DNA of 64,000 nt, taken from JAQIBY01 sp034658655. Its GTDB lineage: Bacteria; Bacteroidota; Bacteroidia; Bacteroidales; ML635J-15. Positions within the stretch are counted from its first letter, which is position 1; each line of letters starts with the position of its first letter. Made by a program: the position numbers and the translations under genes. The notes below the pieces were generated by a model. It made no database searches, was not told where the DNA came from, and worked only from the letters and a program-made list of their open reading frames with translations. The stretch is taken from assembly GCA_034658655.1 (NCBI GenBank), contig JAYEFQ010000134.1:8807-72806 (forward strand). Direction: 5' to 3'. Positions 25,621 through 34,371 of this stretch are shown here, in pieces.

Positions 25621-28600
25621 ATGTCATTACAAATGAAATTTTTTGTTTTTCTTATTGTGTTTAGTGTCTCAGGAGGCAGTGTTTTTGCACAACCTTCAGC
25701 GAGTTTTACTGCTAATCCGGAATCTGGATGTGTTGGTGAAGTCGTTTATTTTACAAACACTTCTGATTTATTATCATGTAGCGGACCAAATTACGAATGG
25801 GATTTTGACAATGGGCTTACCTCAGATCTTGAAAACCCACAAATTACTTTTACTACAGCTGGAGATTATGTTGTTAGTTTAACAGTTACTTGTGACGAAG
25901 GGTTTGATACCTATACGTTTACAGTAGAGATATTGCCAACTCCAGATGCGAGTTTTACCGTGGGTGCATATATGGGCTGTGCGCCTTATTCGGCTCAATT
26001 TACGAACAATAGTACACAAGGAGGGGGTACAATTGATGAATGGTACTGGACATTTGGTGATGGTATTAGTTCGGCTGAAGAAAATCCAAATCATCTATAT
26101 AATACTCCTGGAAGTTATTCAGTAACACTAAAAGCAACAAATGCTAATGGCTGTTTTGATGTGTTTGAAATACAGGATATTATTCAGGTTTCTGATACTC
26201 CATCCGTTTCAATTATGGCTTTGCCTCAAGCACATTGCCAAACTCCTATTGATGTGTTTTTTGATGCAACCGTTAATGTCTCATCTGGCTTGGGTTATAC
26301 TGCAGCTTGGGATTTTGGTGATGGCGGAAGTAGCTCGAATACAGATGAAACACACACATATACAAGTCAAGGTAATTTTGATGTGCAATTAATTATTACT
26401 GATGATTATGGATGTGAGCGAGTGCTTGACAGTTTAGATTATATTCACATTCATCCGGTTAATCCAGAATATCAAATTTTTAATTCCAGTTCTGATTTAG
26501 TAACCAATGGAATTGTCTGTATTGATCAAACGACTTATTTTTCTTGCCAAAATGAAGGATATAATGTTCGATGGGATTTTGGTGGTGGAATGGTTTCCAA
26601 TAGTCCGGTTGCAAGTATAATATTTACTACAGCAGGAACACATGAAATTACAATGACAGTAGATCCCAATGGGGATTGTGAAGTTTCTGAAACGTTTACT
26701 GTGGAAGTGGAAGCTCCAAGTCCATCTTACACAATCAATCCTGCAGATGGCTTTGCTTGCGACATCCCCTTTGTTGTCGATTTCACAAGCAGCACAAGTG
26801 CTGATATTGCAGAATATGAGTGGTTGTTTGGTGATGGAAACAATTCAAATGAAGAAAATCCCAGCTATTCATATGAGAGTTTTGGAACGTTTCAGCCTGT
26901 GCTTCAGGTAACATCAGTGAATGGTTGTCTTGGAATTTATTCTGGTGCTGATGTTACAATACAACAACCAAGTGCAAATTTTAGTATTGATACTACTGAG
27001 GGCTGTATTGGCTTGGAGGTAACAGCTGCTTATGATTCACTGACTCATCCTGATGCAATTTCATCTTTTTCTTGGGATTTTGGCGAAGATGGTGTTCCTG
27101 CTTATGATGGCAATACCGTAGAATCCTATGTATATGATAATGTGGGTGAATTTGTGATTGAGTTGGCAGTAACCGATACTTCAGGTTGTACAAATATATT
27201 CACGCAAGATGTGCAGGTTGGAGATCATCAAACCCCGAGCTTTACTTTTGATCCTCTCGGAACGTATATTTGTCCTTTAGATAGTATAAGCTTTGAGTCA
27301 ACTTCTGTTGAGATGGATTCAATTGACGAATTTGAGTGGCTTTTTGGTGATACTTTAGAGTGGCAATGGGGGACAGAGACCGGTGATATTCTCGATGATT
27401 TTCAGTTTGACCAAGATACCGGATGGGTTCAAGTGGTTCATGTAGTGAATCATAATGGTTGTCGGGATTCTTTATTTATGAATTCACTCTTTTATATTAG
27501 TGGTCCGATTATTAATAGTATTAACAGTACATATGATTGTGATTTGGGCAATGAATATGAGTTCTATGTTAATCTGATTGAAGCCACAGAATGGGATTGG
27601 ATTATCGAAAATGAAAGCGGAGGACTGGTTGACCAATTTTTAAATACCACCGATAGCACTCTTTTATATACTTTCCCTGCTGATGGAGAATATGAGATTT
27701 TTGTGGTGGCAAGTAATGTCGATTCAGGATGTGAATATGAGGATTCAATAACAATTAATGTGATACAACCTACGGCCTTGTTTGGTTTAACTCCAAGTTC
27801 TCAATGTGCGGGTTTACCTTATTCTTTTGATGGGTCTGGCAGTTTAAATGCGGAGCAATATTATTGGGAATTTGGAGATGGAGAGGTTACAGAATGGTCT
27901 GAAGATCCCACAGCACAACATACCTATAATTATATTGGTGATGTTGATGTTACACTTCATGTGATGGATGCAAATGGTTGTGAAGATGAAATGACATTAA
28001 CATTACATATTGTTGGCCCTGAAATAAGTTTAGATAATTTGCCGGAAATAGGATGCACACCCTTTACTTTGAACTTAACGGGTGAGGTGAGTGCTGAAGA
28101 TCCTGTGATATTAATTGAATTTATAATTGGAGATTGGGATACTACCCTTGATGTGAGTGCGCTGGGACAAAATACTGTGCCTTTTGATTTTACAAGTGTA
28201 TTTACACAAGAAGGCATATTTGATTTAATTATTACTGCCCGAACAAATAATTGTCCGGTTGGTAATACGGTTGTTTGGGAAGATTTTCTTAATCTAACAA
28301 GCCTCGAGGCATCATTTATTTCAAACATTCAAGGGACATGTGTTGGAACTGAAATACAGTTTACCCCTGGAGAAGAAAACGGAAATTATGATTACGATTG
28401 GGACTTTGGTGATGGGAATTATAGCACCGAAACCACTCCGGGTTACACTTACGATAATCATGGGGTGTATTCTGTAAGTTTGACCATTAGTGATTCGGAA
28501 AGTGGGTGTGTGTCAACGGAGAATCGAGTTGATTATATTGAAGTTCAGGAGGCAATTGCTGATTTTACGGTTACACCGACTAGTGTTTCTTGTCCGCCAT

Positions 28601-30084
28601 TACAGCCCGACATTACAAATAATAGCCCTGGATTATATGGTACAACTTATGAATGGAATTCTGGATATAATGAAAATTCCACTGAATTTGAGCCGGATTT
28701 CACGTACAATCATGCAGGTGAATATACTTTAACAGTACTAGCTGAAACTTCCTTTGGTTGTACAGCTGAAGCTTCTGAGTTATTGACGGTGTCTGGTCCT
28801 GCCGGAGAGCTTGTGGTAAGTGATAATCAAGTGTGTCTGCATGAATCCATCGATTTTGAAATTATAAATGGCGAAGGAATAGATGCAATTGCCTGGACAT
28901 TTGGCGATGGTGCTGGTGCGTCGGGAGAAACCGCAAGTCATGCTTATGCGAATATGCCATCAAGTGGAAATAGTTATCCCGTTGTAGCAACGCTTACAGG
29001 AGGAAGTTGTGATGTGCAGTATGAAGTTGATATCTTAATTTATGACGTTCATGCAGAGTTTTCATTAATTGATCCGGAAACCAGTGCCTTTATGGATACT
29101 TTTGCGTGTAGCCCAATGGAAATTAGTCTCAATAATATTTCTACAGGTGATGATTTGTCATATTTATGGACAATTTATGAAACATCAGAAACCTTTACTA
29201 CTGAAAATTTAGAGTCAATGGTTTTTGTTAATAATTCACAATCTGATAGTATTATAAATGTAACTTTAGAAATTGAAAACTCTACTGTAGGATGTGTTGA
29301 CGATACAACTGTTCAGCTTGTTGTCGGAAATGTTCCGCAGCCAAATATCACCCCTGATACGATTGTATGTCAGGATGATATCTTTAATTTGCATGCTGAA
29401 GGTGGAGGTACTTATTTGTGGTATCCAGGGATGTATCTTAGTGAGACAGAAATTGCAAATCCGCTTGTGCAACCAGAAGAGAGCATGATATATTATTTGA
29501 CTGTAACGGGCGATAATGGTTGTGTAAATACAGATTCAATGCATGTTGGAATTCAGCTTCCTTTAACAACTATGCTCGACCAATTGACGGATACCATAAA
29601 TATTGGGGAAAATACAAGTGTGCTGGTAACAACTGACCAAGAAAATGCATTGCTTAGCTGGACACCTGATGTTGCAAGTATCTCATGCTTAGATTGTGAA
29701 AGCCCAATTTTTAATCCTGAAGAAAGTATGGATTACCAGCTTGTTGTATCTGATAGTTTGCAATGTTTTTCTGAGGAGTTTATTGTGAGCATCACAGTCG
29801 TAGAGAATTATACTCTTGATGTACCAAAGGCATTTACACCCGAAGGAAATCCAGTAAATAGGCTTGTGTTTGTTCGCGGAATAGGGATTCGTCAATTACG
29901 TGAGTTTTCTATTTATAATCGTTGGGGCGAGAAATTATTTACCACTGACGATATAAATCAAGGTTGGGATGGTTATTACAATGGTAAATTGCAGCCGGTT
30001 GATACCTACGTTTATTTTGTTGAAGCCGAAATGTATGATGGAACCGTGCGCACGAAAAAAGGGAATATCCTGCTGATGCAGTAA
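25621..30084 (+). CDS. Large PKD-domain surface protein with T9SS type B sorting domain
   Basis: 1487 residues from ATG 25621; an upstream in-frame TTG adds ten unsupported residues. Signal peptide ends near VFAQ. At least ten PKD-type domains follow, each with W-D/T-F-G-D-G (for example YWTFGDGIS, AAWDFGDGGSSS, WLFGDGNNSNEENP, YDWDFGDGNYS) and regularly placed Cys. The end is a type B sorting domain: VPKAFTPEGNPVNR, FSIYNRWGEKLF, WDGYYNGKLQPVDTYVYFVE. It is exported by the T9SS and probably held at the surface by the divergent PorP/PorE pair. PKD strings act as stalks and adhesive modules; no catalytic domain is seen. Confidence 0.92.
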   Translation: MSLQMKFFVFLIVFSVSGGSVFAQPSASFTANPESGCVGEVVYFTNTSDLLSCSGPNYEWDFDNGLTSDLENPQITFTTAGDYVVSLTVTCDEGFDTYTFTVEILPTPDASFTVGAYMGCAPYSAQFTNNSTQGGGTIDEWYWTFGDGISSAEENPNHLYNTPGSYSVTLKATNANGCFDVFEIQDIIQVSDTPSVSIMALPQAHCQTPIDVFFDATVNVSSGLGYTAAWDFGDGGSSSNTDETHTYTSQGNFDVQLIITDDYGCERVLDSLDYIHIHPVNPEYQIFNSSSDLVTNGIVCIDQTTYFSCQNEGYNVRWDFGGGMVSNSPVASIIFTTAGTHEITMTVDPNGDCEVSETFTVEVEAPSPSYTINPADGFACDIPFVVDFTSSTSADIAEYEWLFGDGNNSNEENPSYSYESFGTFQPVLQVTSVNGCLGIYSGADVTIQQPSANFSIDTTEGCIGLEVTAAYDSLTHPDAISSFSWDFGEDGVPAYDGNTVESYVYDNVGEFVIELAVTDTSGCTNIFTQDVQVGDHQTPSFTFDPLGTYICPLDSISFESTSVEMDSIDEFEWLFGDTLEWQWGTETGDILDDFQFDQDTGWVQVVHVVNHNGCRDSLFMNSLFYISGPIINSINSTYDCDLGNEYEFYVNLIEATEWDWIIENESGGLVDQFLNTTDSTLLYTFPADGEYEIFVVASNVDSGCEYEDSITINVIQPTALFGLTPSSQCAGLPYSFDGSGSLNAEQYYWEFGDGEVTEWSEDPTAQHTYNYIGDVDVTLHVMDANGCEDEMTLTLHIVGPEISLDNLPEIGCTPFTLNLTGEVSAEDPVILIEFIIGDWDTTLDVSALGQNTVPFDFTSVFTQEGIFDLIITARTNNCPVGNTVVWEDFLNLTSLEASFISNIQGTCVGTEIQFTPGEENGNYDYDWDFGDGNYSTETTPGYTYDNHGVYSVSLTISDSESGCVSTENRVDYIEVQEAIADFTVTPTSVSCPPLQPDITNNSPGLYGTTYEWNSGYNENSTEFEPDFTYNHAGEYTLTVLAETSFGCTAEASELLTVSGPAGELVVSDNQVCLHESIDFEIINGEGIDAIAWTFGDGAGASGETASHAYANMPSSGNSYPVVATLTGGSCDVQYEVDILIYDVHAEFSLIDPETSAFMDTFACSPMEISLNNISTGDDLSYLWTIYETSETFTTENLESMVFVNNSQSDSIINVTLEIENSTVGCVDDTTVQLVVGNVPQPNITPDTIVCQDDIFNLHAEGGGTYLWYPGMYLSETEIANPLVQPEESMIYYLTVTGDNGCVNTDSMHVGIQLPLTTMLDQLTDTINIGENTSVLVTTDQENALLSWTPDVASISCLDCESPIFNPEESMDYQLVVSDSLQCFSEEFIVSITVVENYTLDVPKAFTPEGNPVNRLVFVRGIGIRQLREFSIYNRWGEKLFTTDDINQGWDGYYNGKLQPVDTYVYFVEAEMYDGTVRTKKGNILLMQ

Positions 30085-30162
30085 TGAGTCGAGTATGAAG
30101 TAGAAAACTTGTAAAGTTTATAAAATACATGGAATAATCGGCTTGCGATGAAACCAAGTAGC

Positions 30163-30273
30163 GCAAAGTTTCGCAAAGAAAAATTGAATAGAAAAAGAGT
30201 TTGATGCGTAGGGGAAAGTAGCGCAGAGGTTCGCAAAGGGGCAAAGTTTCGCAAAGAAAAATTGAATAGAAAA
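30163..30273. repeat. 33-bp direct repeats in a degenerate GCAAAG-rich tract
   Basis: The unit beginning GCAAAGTTTCGCAAAG is at 30163-30195 and, identical, at 30241-30273 (78-base period); a diverged version with GAGGTTCGCAAAG lies between. Related text recurs at 30369-30415 and 39146. The gap 30085-30802 also has a GC hairpin (CCCTGAC/GTCGGGG near 30311), another at 30747-30777 (CCCCGA/TCGGGG), and one copy of the TTGTCCG element; no gene was found. Confidence 0.7.
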
Positions 30274-30641
30274 GAAGTGATAAGTATTCAAATGAATTGA
30301 GCATGTGATTAACCCTGACTTTAGGTCGGGGTAGAAAAAATAAGAAAGAAACAATTTAGCCCTGCCTATACAATTCGCAAAGTTCATAAAGTAAAAGGAG
30401 TTCGTAAAGCAGAAGGAGTAAGCTGCTTATAACGAGTGATTTATCAAAATGACAAATATTATTATATCCAAGAAAATTCTAAAAATCATCATCAAATTTA
30501 TAATCTACAAGGCACACAATAATGTGATTTTCATGCTAATTTCCCTGAGCATTGGCCTGATACATGTGGTACAATTACAAACTTAACAAATTATTATTAT
30601 GTCCGAACAATTTGGCAAGAAACTCATAAATATTATAAAAT

Positions 30642-30688
30642 ATCACTGTTGTCCGGTAAAAATATAATGATGAACTAAAATTAATGAG
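30642..30688. repeat. TTGTCCG element, copy 2 (one end only)
   Basis: ATCACTGTTGTCCG followed by GGTAAAAATATAATGATG and about 15 more bases matching the left part of 21031-21081 with few differences. The right inverted end is missing, so this copy is truncated or is a solo end. Confidence 0.65.
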
Positions 30689-30802
30689 CTTCCCCACCAG
30701 TAAAAACTGACATGCCAGCCTACTCAATTCTGCAAAATACTATGACCCCCGACACACTGCGTTACAGGGTATCGGGGTTATATGATATTTGTAATAAAAG
30801 AA

Positions 30803-31681
30803 TTAACTAAAATTTTCCACTGGCATTTTACGATCCACTTTTTTAATCAATCCTGCAAGTACTTTTCCAGGACCAATTTCTGTAAAATGATCAGCGCCAT
30901 CAGCAATCATATTATTCATAATTTGAGTCCAACGTACCGGGCTTGTTAACTGAGCGATTAAGTTTTCTTTTATCTCATCTGGCTTTGAATGCGCTTTGCC
31001 ATCAACATTTTGATAAATTGGACAAATTGGCTCAACAAAAGATGTTTCTTTAATTACTTGTGCAAGCTCTTCGCGTGCAGGTTCCATAAAAGGAGAATGA
31101 AATGCACCACCAACTGGAAGAGGTAAGGCGCGTTTAGCCCCAGCTTCTTTCAAAACCCCCATTGCTTTTTCAATTCCTGCTTTTGAACCTGAAATCACAA
31201 CTTGTCCCGGGCTATTATAATTTGCCGGAATAACAACTTCATCAATTGCGGCACATTTTTCTTCCACAACAGCATCATCAAGCCCAAGAATTGCAGCCAT
31301 GGTTGACTCCTCAATCTCACATGCTTTTTGCATTGCCAAGGCACGTTTTGAAACCAAGACAAGTGCATCCTCAAAGCTCAAACTTTTATTCGCAACCAAA
31401 GCAGAAAACTCTCCAAGAGAATGACCTGCCACCATATCAGGAACAAAATCATCACCCATAACCAAAGCACGAATTACAGAATGCAAAAAGATTGCAGGCT
31501 GAGTTACTTTCGTTTGTTTCAATTCCTCCGGAGTTCCTTCAAACATAATATCGGTAATTCGGAATCCAAGAATTTCATTCGCTTTTTCAAATTTTTCTTT
31601 GGCTTCAGGGTAATTGTCATACAAATCTTTACCCATTCCCGGGAACTGAGCTCCCTGACCTGGAAATACAAATGCTTTCAT
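30803..31681 (-). CDS. fabD: Malonyl-CoA:ACP transacylase FabD
   Basis: 292 residues. FVFPGQGAQFPGMG start, nucleophile Ser88 in GHSLGEFSAL, Arg of VSKRALAMQ, catalytic His195 in GGAFHSPFMEPA, then a late GPGKVLAGL. It loads malonyl groups onto acyl carrier protein for fatty-acid synthesis. It lies 18 bases after folE and is probably co-transcribed with it. Confidence 0.97.
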   Translation of the reverse strand: MKAFVFPGQGAQFPGMGKDLYDNYPEAKEKFEKANEILGFRITDIMFEGTPEELKQTKVTQPAIFLHSVIRALVMGDDFVPDMVAGHSLGEFSALVANKSLSFEDALVLVSKRALAMQKACEIEESTMAAILGLDDAVVEEKCAAIDEVVIPANYNSPGQVVISGSKAGIEKAMGVLKEAGAKRALPLPVGGAFHSPFMEPAREELAQVIKETSFVEPICPIYQNVDGKAHSKPDEIKENLIAQLTSPVRWTQIMNNMIADGADHFTEIGPGKVLAGLIKKVDRKMPVENFS

Positions 31682-31699
31682 TCGTTTATATTTTTTTGT

Positions 31700-32326
31700 T
31701 TACATTAATTTAGTGCCGATTAACTGCAAAAACTCTTTTCTAGTCGTATCTTTCAAAAATGCTCCCGTAAAGTCGGACGTTGTAGTTACGGAGTTTTGTT
31801 TTTGAACTCCGCGCATTTGCATACACATATGACGAGCTTCAATAACAACAGCAACACCAAGTGGGTTCAAAGCATCTTGAATACTGTCTTTTATTTGTGT
31901 TGTCAAACGCTCCTGCACCTGCATTCTGCGAGCAAAAGCCTCCACAACCCGAGCAATTTTACTTAAGCCCGTAATGTGATGATTTGGGATATATGCTACA
32001 TGAGCTTTCCCTACAAACGGCAACATATGATGTTCACACATTGAAAATAAATCAATATCTTTCACAATAACCATTTGCTGATAATCCTCCTTAAACTTCG
32101 CTGACTGAAGAATTGCTGCAGGATCCTGATTGTATCCTTGCATCAAAAATTGCATAGCTTTTGCTATGCGCATCGGAGTTTTTTCAAGCCCTTCACGGGT
32201 AACATCTTCACCAAGAAGTTTTATAATTTCGTGATAATGCTTTGCTAACTCATAGGTTACTTTATCATCATATGCATCAGTACGAACAAATCCGCCAATT
32301 TCTGAATCATTAATCGTAAATTCCAT
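31700..32326 (-). CDS. folE: GTP cyclohydrolase I FolE
   Basis: 208 residues. Signature MCEHHMLPFVGKAHVAYIPN with zinc Cys and His, then GLSKIARVVEAFARRMQVQE, the late zinc Cys in RHMCMQMRGV, and TTTSDFTGAF. It converts GTP to dihydroneopterin triphosphate, the first step to tetrahydrofolate. First gene of a folE-fabD unit, divergent from mqnB with a 62-base gap. Confidence 0.97.
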   Translation of the reverse strand: MEFTINDSEIGGFVRTDAYDDKVTYELAKHYHEIIKLLGEDVTREGLEKTPMRIAKAMQFLMQGYNQDPAAILQSAKFKEDYQQMVIVKDIDLFSMCEHHMLPFVGKAHVAYIPNHHITGLSKIARVVEAFARRMQVQERLTTQIKDSIQDALNPLGVAVVIEARHMCMQMRGVQKQNSVTTTSDFTGAFLKDTTRKEFLQLIGTKLM

Positions 32327-32388
32327 AATTATATTAATTTTATGGATGCAAAGTAAACAAATTTATTTTTAATCAAGTTCTTGACACT

Positions 32389-33033
32389 ATGAATCACCAT
32401 TTAATCATCACACCGACACTTGCAGAAGCGAAACTACTGATTTCTGCATTGAACATGAAAAACATAGAACATAGACTATATTCTGTTAAAGACAACTCCA
32501 TTGATTTATTGGTTTGTGGCCCCGGCCTTCCGGCTGCTATGTTTCACACGATGCAACTGCTTACATCAAAAAAATACGACATTATTCAATTGGCGGGAAT
32601 TGCAGGGAGTTACAATGAAAAACTCACTACCGGTAGCCTAGTTTGCATTGAAAGTGAGCAATTTGCTGACATCGGCGTCCATGACAACCGAGAATTCACC
32701 TCGCTTTGCACCCATACAGAATGGATGGAAATTTACCGCAACGGGAAAATTAAAAATCCCCATCGGGAATTAATGCATAATACAAAACTGCCTTTAGCTA
32801 CATCAAATACGGTAAATACAAACAACTTAACGCTAGAAGGCATCCCGACTGCAGATATTGAAAATATGGAAGGTGCTGGACTATTTATGATTTTTAATGA
32901 AATGAAAATTCCGTTCCTGGAAATCAGAGCAATCTCCAATCAAGTGAGTGAACGAAATAAATTGAAATGGAATATACATACCGCAGTTGAGAACCTGACA
33001 AATTATCTTGTTGGGAAAGTTGAAAAACGGTAG
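32389..33033 (+). CDS. mqnB: Futalosine hydrolase MqnB
   Basis: 214 residues of the nucleoside phosphorylase fold: VCGPGLPAAMFHT, QLAGIAGSY, IENMEGAGLFMI (substrate-binding Glu-Met-Glu motif) and EIRAISNQVSERN, a pattern of MqnB rather than MTAN. It cleaves futalosine to dehypoxanthine futalosine plus hypoxanthine in menaquinone synthesis. mqnD lies 390 bases downstream, supporting the call. Ends in TAG, so TAG is a working stop in this genome. Confidence 0.88.
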   Translation: MNHHLIITPTLAEAKLLISALNMKNIEHRLYSVKDNSIDLLVCGPGLPAAMFHTMQLLTSKKYDIIQLAGIAGSYNEKLTTGSLVCIESEQFADIGVHDNREFTSLCTHTEWMEIYRNGKIKNPHRELMHNTKLPLATSNTVNTNNLTLEGIPTADIENMEGAGLFMIFNEMKIPFLEIRAISNQVSERNKLKWNIHTAVENLTNYLVGKVEKR

Positions 33034-33078
33034 AACGTGATTGCGTTCCGAAAGTTTTCTGGAAGCGAGGAAAAAATT

Positions 33079-33195
33079 GTCATTCAATGGGAAAGAAAAA
33101 AAGGGTCATTCAATGGGAAAAACGAAGATGCGTAGTGGCAAAAAAGCAATTGTCATTCGATTGGAAAGGGAAAACGATTGTCATTCAATAAAAAA
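33079..33195. repeat. Four degenerate GTCATTC units between mqnB and mqnD
   Basis: GTCATTCAATGGGAAA at 33079 and 33105, GTCATTCGATTGGAAA at 33152, and a shorter GTCATTCAAT at 33180. The surrounding gap (33034-33425) also has GCGTTCCGAAAGTTTTCT and ACTGCTGACGAAGACAAGGG, both with close relatives in the gap at 37353-37671. No gene is visible in the gap. Confidence 0.75.
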
Positions 33196-33425
33196 AATCG
33201 ATGGGGCGTAATGGCGAAAAAGATTGGAAAGTTAGAAAGTAGAAAGTGGAGAAAGTTGGGATTCGCTAATGAGTTGACTGTTTAACTGCTGACGAAGACA
33301 AGGGTTTAATAGGTTAGTAAGTTTTTAGTTAATAAGTTGGTAGGTTGGAATTTATTTAAAGCCCATCTCAATATTATTTATTACTTTGTTAAACAAATAA
33401 AAATACATTAGAAACGCTTTAAGAT

Positions 33426-34214
33426 ATGAAATTAAAACTCGCTATATCGTCCTGTCCCAATGATACATTTATGTTTGATCATTTTCTAAAACATACCGAT
33501 TTAGATATTGAATTGCTGATTGAAGATATCGAAAGCCTCAATAAAATGGCAATGACAGAAGAATCTGATATTACAAAACTATCTTATCATACCTTTGCAA
33601 AACTAACCGAAAGTTATAATTTATTAAATGCCGGTGGAGCTTTGGGCGAAAACTGCGGTCCGATTCTAATTTCAAAGCATAAAGCATATCCTGATGAAAT
33701 TTCCGACATGAAAATTGCAATCCCAGGTGAGATGACTACCGCTAATTTACTTTTAGATATTTTCTATCCTAAAGTTAAGGAAAAGCAGATCTATGTTTTT
33801 TCAGATATTGAAGATGCAGTACTTGACGGTGAATGCGATGCAGGATTAATTATTCATGAAAGCCGATTTACGTATGAACAAAAAGGGCTAAAAAAAATCA
33901 TTGATATCGGTGAACTTTGGGAAAATCATTATCATTTACCAACCCCTTTGGGAGGCATTGCAATTCACAAAAGAATACCAGAAGCTATTGCTTCAAAAAT
34001 AGACATTGCACTAAAAAACAGTATTTTACACGCATTCAAGCAGCCTGAAGAAGCCATGCCATTTATTCGTAAACATGCGCAGGAAATGGAAGATGAAGTC
34101 ATGAAAAAGCATATTACATTATATGTCAACAATTACTCCGTCGGAGATGATCCTGCAGTAAGCAAATCAATTAAAAAACTGCTCGACCTACATCAACAAA
34201 ACATTACGAAATAA
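33426..34214 (+). CDS. mqnD: 1,4-dihydroxy-6-naphthoate synthase MqnD
   Basis: 262 residues. ISSCPNDTFMFDHFL start, DITKLSYHTFAKL, LNAGGALGENCGPILIS, GECDAGLIIHESRFTY and a late SVGDD are typical of MqnD. It turns cyclic dehypoxanthine futalosine into 1,4-dihydroxy-6-naphthoate in the futalosine menaquinone route. With mqnB it shows that this organism uses that route rather than the classical men pathway. Confidence 0.93.
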   Translation: MKLKLAISSCPNDTFMFDHFLKHTDLDIELLIEDIESLNKMAMTEESDITKLSYHTFAKLTESYNLLNAGGALGENCGPILISKHKAYPDEISDMKIAIPGEMTTANLLLDIFYPKVKEKQIYVFSDIEDAVLDGECDAGLIIHESRFTYEQKGLKKIIDIGELWENHYHLPTPLGGIAIHKRIPEAIASKIDIALKNSILHAFKQPEEAMPFIRKHAQEMEDEVMKKHITLYVNNYSVGDDPAVSKSIKKLLDLHQQNITK

Positions 34215-34227
34215 TATTTTAATATAA

Positions 34228-34259
34228 TTGTTGGGCGAACGTTAAAAGCTGTATCTTTG
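34228..34259 (+). promoter_or_regulatory. Consensus promoter for the 604-residue protein gene
   Basis: TATCTTTG (34252-34259) matches TAnnTTTG exactly, with TTG at 34228-34230 (21-base gap) or 34231-34233 (18-base gap). It leaves a leader of about 105 bases before the ATG at 34372. Confidence 0.65.
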
Positions 34260-34371
34260 CCGAGAGCAAGTAAAAATGGCTTTGTGTTGAATGTTACCTT
34301 ACCTAAGAACAGCAGACCCTATCATTCACCGCATTTCCAAGAATTATTAATAATCTAATTATAAATAATTT

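Noticed and set aside
30449..30586. Small plus-strand frame of about 45 codons (MTNIIISKKILKIII...)
   Set aside because: Composed mostly of Ile, Lys and Leu from A/T-rich DNA, no ribosome site, no recognisable family; probably chance.
30747..30777. Intrinsic terminator for fabD
   Set aside because: The CCCCGA/TCGGGG stem has a 19-base loop and no U-run on either strand, so it is only a weak hairpin.
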